Assembly (NCBI GenBank): GCA_025966215.1 | Contig: JAOPVM010000241.1 | Location: 1-8,988 of the forward strand | DNA length: 8,988 nucleotides | Source: Klenkia sp. | GTDB lineage: Bacteria; Actinomycetota; Actinomycetes; Mycobacteriales; Geodermatophilaceae | Direction: 5' to 3' | Shown here: positions 6,430-8,988 of the stretch, in pieces | Numbering within the stretch: the stretch's first letter is position 1 | Layout of the letters: every line of letters begins with the position of its first letter | Position numbers and translations under genes: made by a program | Notes under the pieces: generated by a model | The model's input: only the letters and a program-made list of their open reading frames with translations | What the model was told of the DNA's origin: nothing | Databases searched by the model: none

Positions 6430-7701
6430 TTGGGTGCCGAGCAGGGTGGGTTGTCCCGCCGACGCTTCTTCGGCCTGGCCGGGGCCGGCACCGCCGGGGT
6501 GCTGGCCGCCGGGGCCGCCGGCGGGGTGATCGGCCGGGCCACGGCCGAGGAGCCGGCGCCCGGCGGGTCCGTCGCCGGCGACGCCGTCGACTTCGAGGGC
6601 ACCCACCAGGCCGGGATCGTCACCCCGGCCCAGGACCGGCTGCACTTCGTCGCCTTCGACGTCATCACCGAGGACCGGGACGCCCTGGTCGAGGTGCTGC
6701 AGGCCTGGACGGCGGCCGCCCGCCGGATGACCCAGGGCCAGGACGCCGGCCCGGTGGGTGCGGTCGCGGGCAGCGAGTACGCCCCGCCGGACGACACCGG
6801 CGAGGCCATCGACCTCCCCCCGGCCGGGCTGACCATCACCGTGGGCTTCGGACCGACGCTGTTCACCACGGCCGACGGGGCGGACCGCTTCGGTCTCGCT
6901 GCCCGTCGCCCCGATGCGCTCACCGAGCTGCCTGCCTTCCCCGGCGACGCCCTGGACCCCGCGCGCAGCGGCGGCGACCTGTGCGTGCAGGCCTGCGCGA
7001 ACGACCCGCAGGTCGCCGTGCACGCCGTCCGCAACCTGTCCCGGCTCGGCGCGGGGGTGCTCAGCGTCCGGTGGTCCCAGCTCGGCTTCGGGCGGACGTC
7101 GTCCACCTCGTCGGGGCAGAGCACCCCGCGCAACCTGTTCGGGTTCAAGGACGGCACCGACAACCTCAAGGCCGAGCAGCCCGAGACCCTCGACCGGTTC
7201 GTCTGGGTGTCGGGCACCGGCAGCTGGATGGACGGCGGCTCCTACCTGGTCAGCCGGCGCATCCGGATGCGGATCGAGCCCTGGGACTCCTCCACGCTGC
7301 TCGAGCAGGAGCAGACCATCGGCCGGGCCAAGGGCAGCGGCGCCCCGCTGGGCCAGCGCGACGAGTTCGACCCGGTCGACTTCACGGCGCAGGTCGACGG
7401 TGAGTTCGCCGTCCCGGAGACCTCGCACGTGTTCCTGGCCCACCCGACCAACTCGGGGACGGCGATCCTGCGCCGCGGCTACAGCTTCGTGGACGGCTCG
7501 GACGGCCTGGGCCGGCTGGACGCCGGGCTGTTCTTCCTCTGCTACCAGTCCGACCCGGAGACCGGGTTCACCCAGGTGCAGCGCAACCTGCGGCTGGACA
7601 AGATGAACGAGTACGTCCAGCACACGTCGTCGGCGGTGTTCGCCTGCCCGCCCGGGATCACCGGCCCCGACGACTGGTTCGGCCGGGCGCTGTTCAGCTG
7701 A
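6430..7701 (+). CDS. efeB: EfeB, Tat-exported DyP-type haem peroxidase
   Basis: A 423-residue dye-decolorizing peroxidase of the EfeB/DyP family. The Tat signal is clear: LSRRRFFG (8-15), an Ala/Gly-rich hydrophobic stretch and likely cleavage near residues 39-41, so the haem-loaded protein is exported folded. The distal motif GFKDGT is at 238-243, with catalytic D241. H333 in TSHVFLAHP is the probable proximal haem ligand and R349 in LRRGYSF the distal arginine; their 16-residue spacing matches what I recall for other DyPs. In EfeUOB it is thought to oxidise ferrous iron before uptake; iron release from haem was also proposed but is disputed. The start is TTG at 6430: the efeO TAG lies in frame 15 bases upstream, no ATG or GTG intervenes, and AGGGAG (6416-6421) is eight bases before the TTG. 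A later TTG at 6451 would cut into the Tat motif region. Confidence 0.94.
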   Translation: MGAEQGGLSRRRFFGLAGAGTAGVLAAGAAGGVIGRATAEEPAPGGSVAGDAVDFEGTHQAGIVTPAQDRLHFVAFDVITEDRDALVEVLQAWTAAARRMTQGQDAGPVGAVAGSEYAPPDDTGEAIDLPPAGLTITVGFGPTLFTTADGADRFGLAARRPDALTELPAFPGDALDPARSGGDLCVQACANDPQVAVHAVRNLSRLGAGVLSVRWSQLGFGRTSSTSSGQSTPRNLFGFKDGTDNLKAEQPETLDRFVWVSGTGSWMDGGSYLVSRRIRMRIEPWDSSTLLEQEQTIGRAKGSGAPLGQRDEFDPVDFTAQVDGEFAVPETSHVFLAHPTNSGTAILRRGYSFVDGSDGLGRLDAGLFFLCYQSDPETGFTQVQRNLRLDKMNEYVQHTSSAVFACPPGITGPDDWFGRALFS

Positions 7702-7703
7702 GT

Positions 7704-7718
7704 GGGGGGGCGGGTGGG
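7704..7718 (+). other. G-quadruplex motif between efeB and the kinase gene
   Basis: Seven Gs, C, GGG, T, GGG can be read as four G3 tracts joined by single-base loops, the most stable class of intramolecular quadruplex. It starts two bases after the efeB stop and ends 32 bases before the kinase start, on the coding strand, so it could form in the mRNA as well as in DNA. The 49-base gap holds no terminator-like stem; another G-run (7745-7749) abuts the kinase start. Formation in vivo is inference. Confidence 0.6.
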
Positions 7719-7750
7719 CCTCGACGGCCGTCCCGGGTGAGGATGGGGGA

Positions 7751-8988
7751 GTGGAACCGGCTGCCCGCACCCTCGGTGGGCGCTACGAGCTGCGCTCGCT
7801 GATCGCCTCGGGCGGGATGGGCCAGGTGTGGCGGGCCCACGACCAGCTGCTCGGCCGCGCCGTCGCGGTGAAGGTGCTGCGCAGCGAGTACGCCGGTGAT
7901 CCCGCGTTCCTCGGTCGTTTCCGGGCCGAGGCCCGGCACACCGCGCTGCTGCACCACCCCGCGGTCACCTCGGTCTTCGACTACGGCGAGACCGACGCCG
8001 CCGGCGGGGAGCACCTGGCCTACCTGGTGATGGAGCTGGTCGAGGGCGAGTCGCTGGCCGACCTGGTGCGCCGCGAGGGTGCCCTGGAGCCGGCCCGGGC
8101 CCTCGAGGTGCTCCGCGCGATCGCCTCGGGGCTGGCCGCCGCGCACGAGATGGGCGTCGTGCACCGCGACGTCAAGCCCGGCAACGTGCTGGTGGGCTGG
8201 GACGGCGCGGTGTCGGTCACCGACTTCGGGATCGCCTGGTCGGCCTCGAGCGTCTCGCTCACCGACACCGGCCAGGTCATCGGGACGGCGCACTACCTCT
8301 CCCCGGAGCAGGCCGAGGGCCGCCCGGCCACCCCGGCCAGCGACGTCTACGCCCTGGGCATGGTCGGGTACGAGCTGCTGTCGGGCCGCAAGGCGTTCCA
8401 GGGCGAGAGCTCGGTGGCCGTGGCCCTCAGCCAGATCCGGGACGAGCCCCCGCCGCTGCCGGACACCGTGCCGGCCCCGGTCCGCGGGCTGATCGCCGCC
8501 ATGACCGTCAAGGACCCCCGGGCCCGGCTGACCGACGGCGACGCGGTGGTCGCAGCCATCGACACCCTGCCGGCCGCGGTGCGCGAGGACCCCACGCTGC
8601 TCCTGCCCACCACCGCCTCGGCCCCTGTCGTCGGGGAGACCGAGCCCGCGCGTCGCCGGCCACTGGTGCTCGCCCTGCTCGCCGGGGCCCTGCTGCTGGC
8701 CGGCATCGGGGTCGCCGTCCTGCTGGGTGTCGGCGGCACCGAGGCGACGGCGGACGAGTCACCGGCTGCGACGACGACCGCCGCCCCCACCTCTGCCGCG
8801 CCCGAGCTGGTGCTGTCGGCGTCGGACTACCTGGGCCGCCCGGCCGACGAGGTGGTCGAGGAGCTGACCGCCGCGGGGTTGACCGTCACCCGCGCGGAGG
8901 CCACCGGCGCCCAGGAGGCCGCCGGGACGGTCCTGGCCGTCGACCCCACCGGCACCCCGCTGGCCGCCGGCGCCGCCGTCACCGTCAC
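7751..8988 (+). CDS. Membrane Ser/Thr protein kinase with PASTA domain (3' end cut by window)
   Basis: The first 412 residues of an actinobacterial PknA/PknB-like receptor kinase; the frame is still open at the window end. The cytosolic kinase domain (about 11-270) is complete. It has the glycine loop IASGGMGQV (18-26), lysine K41 in VAVK, probable helix-C E60, catalytic loop HRDVKPGN (138-145, D140), DFG (158-160) and GTAHYLSPEQ (178-187). T171, T173 and T179 are candidate autophosphorylation sites. A charged juxtamembrane stretch ends in RRR (301-303), followed by one membrane helix (304-327), a Thr/Ala/Pro linker and a PASTA repeat from about 353 (LGRPADEVVEELTAAGLTV). PASTA domains bind peptidoglycan or muropeptides. 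The GTG at 7751 is the first start codon in frame after the efeB end, with GTGAGG eight bases before it. No dnaA-proximal cell-wall operon is present, so pknB is not assigned. It may be partly co-transcribed with efeB. Confidence 0.92.
   Translation, partial: MEPAARTLGGRYELRSLIASGGMGQVWRAHDQLLGRAVAVKVLRSEYAGDPAFLGRFRAEARHTALLHHPAVTSVFDYGETDAAGGEHLAYLVMELVEGESLADLVRREGALEPARALEVLRAIASGLAAAHEMGVVHRDVKPGNVLVGWDGAVSVTDFGIAWSASSVSLTDTGQVIGTAHYLSPEQAEGRPATPASDVYALGMVGYELLSGRKAFQGESSVAVALSQIRDEPPPLPDTVPAPVRGLIAAMTVKDPRARLTDGDAVVAAIDTLPAAVREDPTLLLPTTASAPVVGETEPARRRPLVLALLAGALLLAGIGVAVLLGVGGTEATADESPAATTTAAPTSAAPELVLSASDYLGRPADEVVEELTAAGLTVTRAEATGAQEAAGTVLAVDPTGTPLAAGAAVTV

Noticed and set aside
7716..7731. 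A possible terminator hairpin (ggcc tcgac ggcc) after efeB
   Set aside because: The stem is only four base pairs with no T-run, too weak to call a terminator.
5062..7770. A 902-codon open frame on the minus strand opposite efeU, efeO and efeB
   Set aside because: It spans three well-recognised genes with intact motifs and Shine-Dalgarno sites on the plus strand. The antisense product is compositionally biased and resembles nothing.
8079..8492. A 137-codon frame inside the kinase gene
   Set aside because: Ser/Arg/Pro-rich product in a different frame from the kinase, whose own frame holds HRDVKPGN, DFG and the activation segment.

Overview
The window is about 70% or more G+C and uses GTG and TTG starts freely. 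It carries a furA-katG pair of actinobacterial type and a Ser/Thr kinase with a PASTA domain. All of this points to a high-GC actinomycete chromosome. A soil or rock actinomycete such as one of the Geodermatophilaceae would fit, but that family-level guess is only a hunch. I see no transposase, integrase, tRNA, phage gene, CRISPR array or compositional break, so this looks like core chromosome.

Layout. (1) Positions 1-1239, minus strand: a complete thiolase of the beta-ketoadipyl-CoA/acetyl-CoA acyltransferase type. (2) Positions 1240-1517: a 278-base divergent intergenic region with two GC-rich hairpins, a likely minus-strand promoter with short direct repeats, and an AT-rich furA operator/promoter. 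(3) Positions 1518-4258, plus strand: furA (PerR-like Fur repressor) and katG (catalase-peroxidase), joined by a 4-base GTGA overlap. They are closed by a 19-bp hairpin terminator. (4) Positions 4422-7701, plus strand: the complete iron uptake operon efeU-efeO-efeB, preceded by a good match to the DtxR/IdeR iron box. (5) Positions 7751-8988, plus strand: a membrane-anchored Ser/Thr protein kinase with at least one PASTA repeat, cut by the window end. Its GTG start follows a short gap that contains a G-quadruplex motif.

How the genes work together. FurA probably senses peroxide through bound metal and represses its own operon; KatG removes the peroxide. EfeU (permease), EfeO (lipid-anchored iron-binding protein) and EfeB (Tat-exported DyP-type haem peroxidase) form a ferrous/ferric uptake system at the membrane. 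If the iron box is real, uptake shuts off when iron is plentiful. The two operons therefore pair haem-dependent peroxide defence with iron supply, probably under two different metalloregulators. The thiolase and the kinase have no evident functional tie to them.

I found no new multi-gene system. All six complete genes and the partial kinase belong to known families. The items most worth a second look are non-coding: the apparently leaderless furA start, the iron box at efeU, the paired hairpins in the divergent region and the single-nucleotide-loop G-quadruplex motif after efeB.
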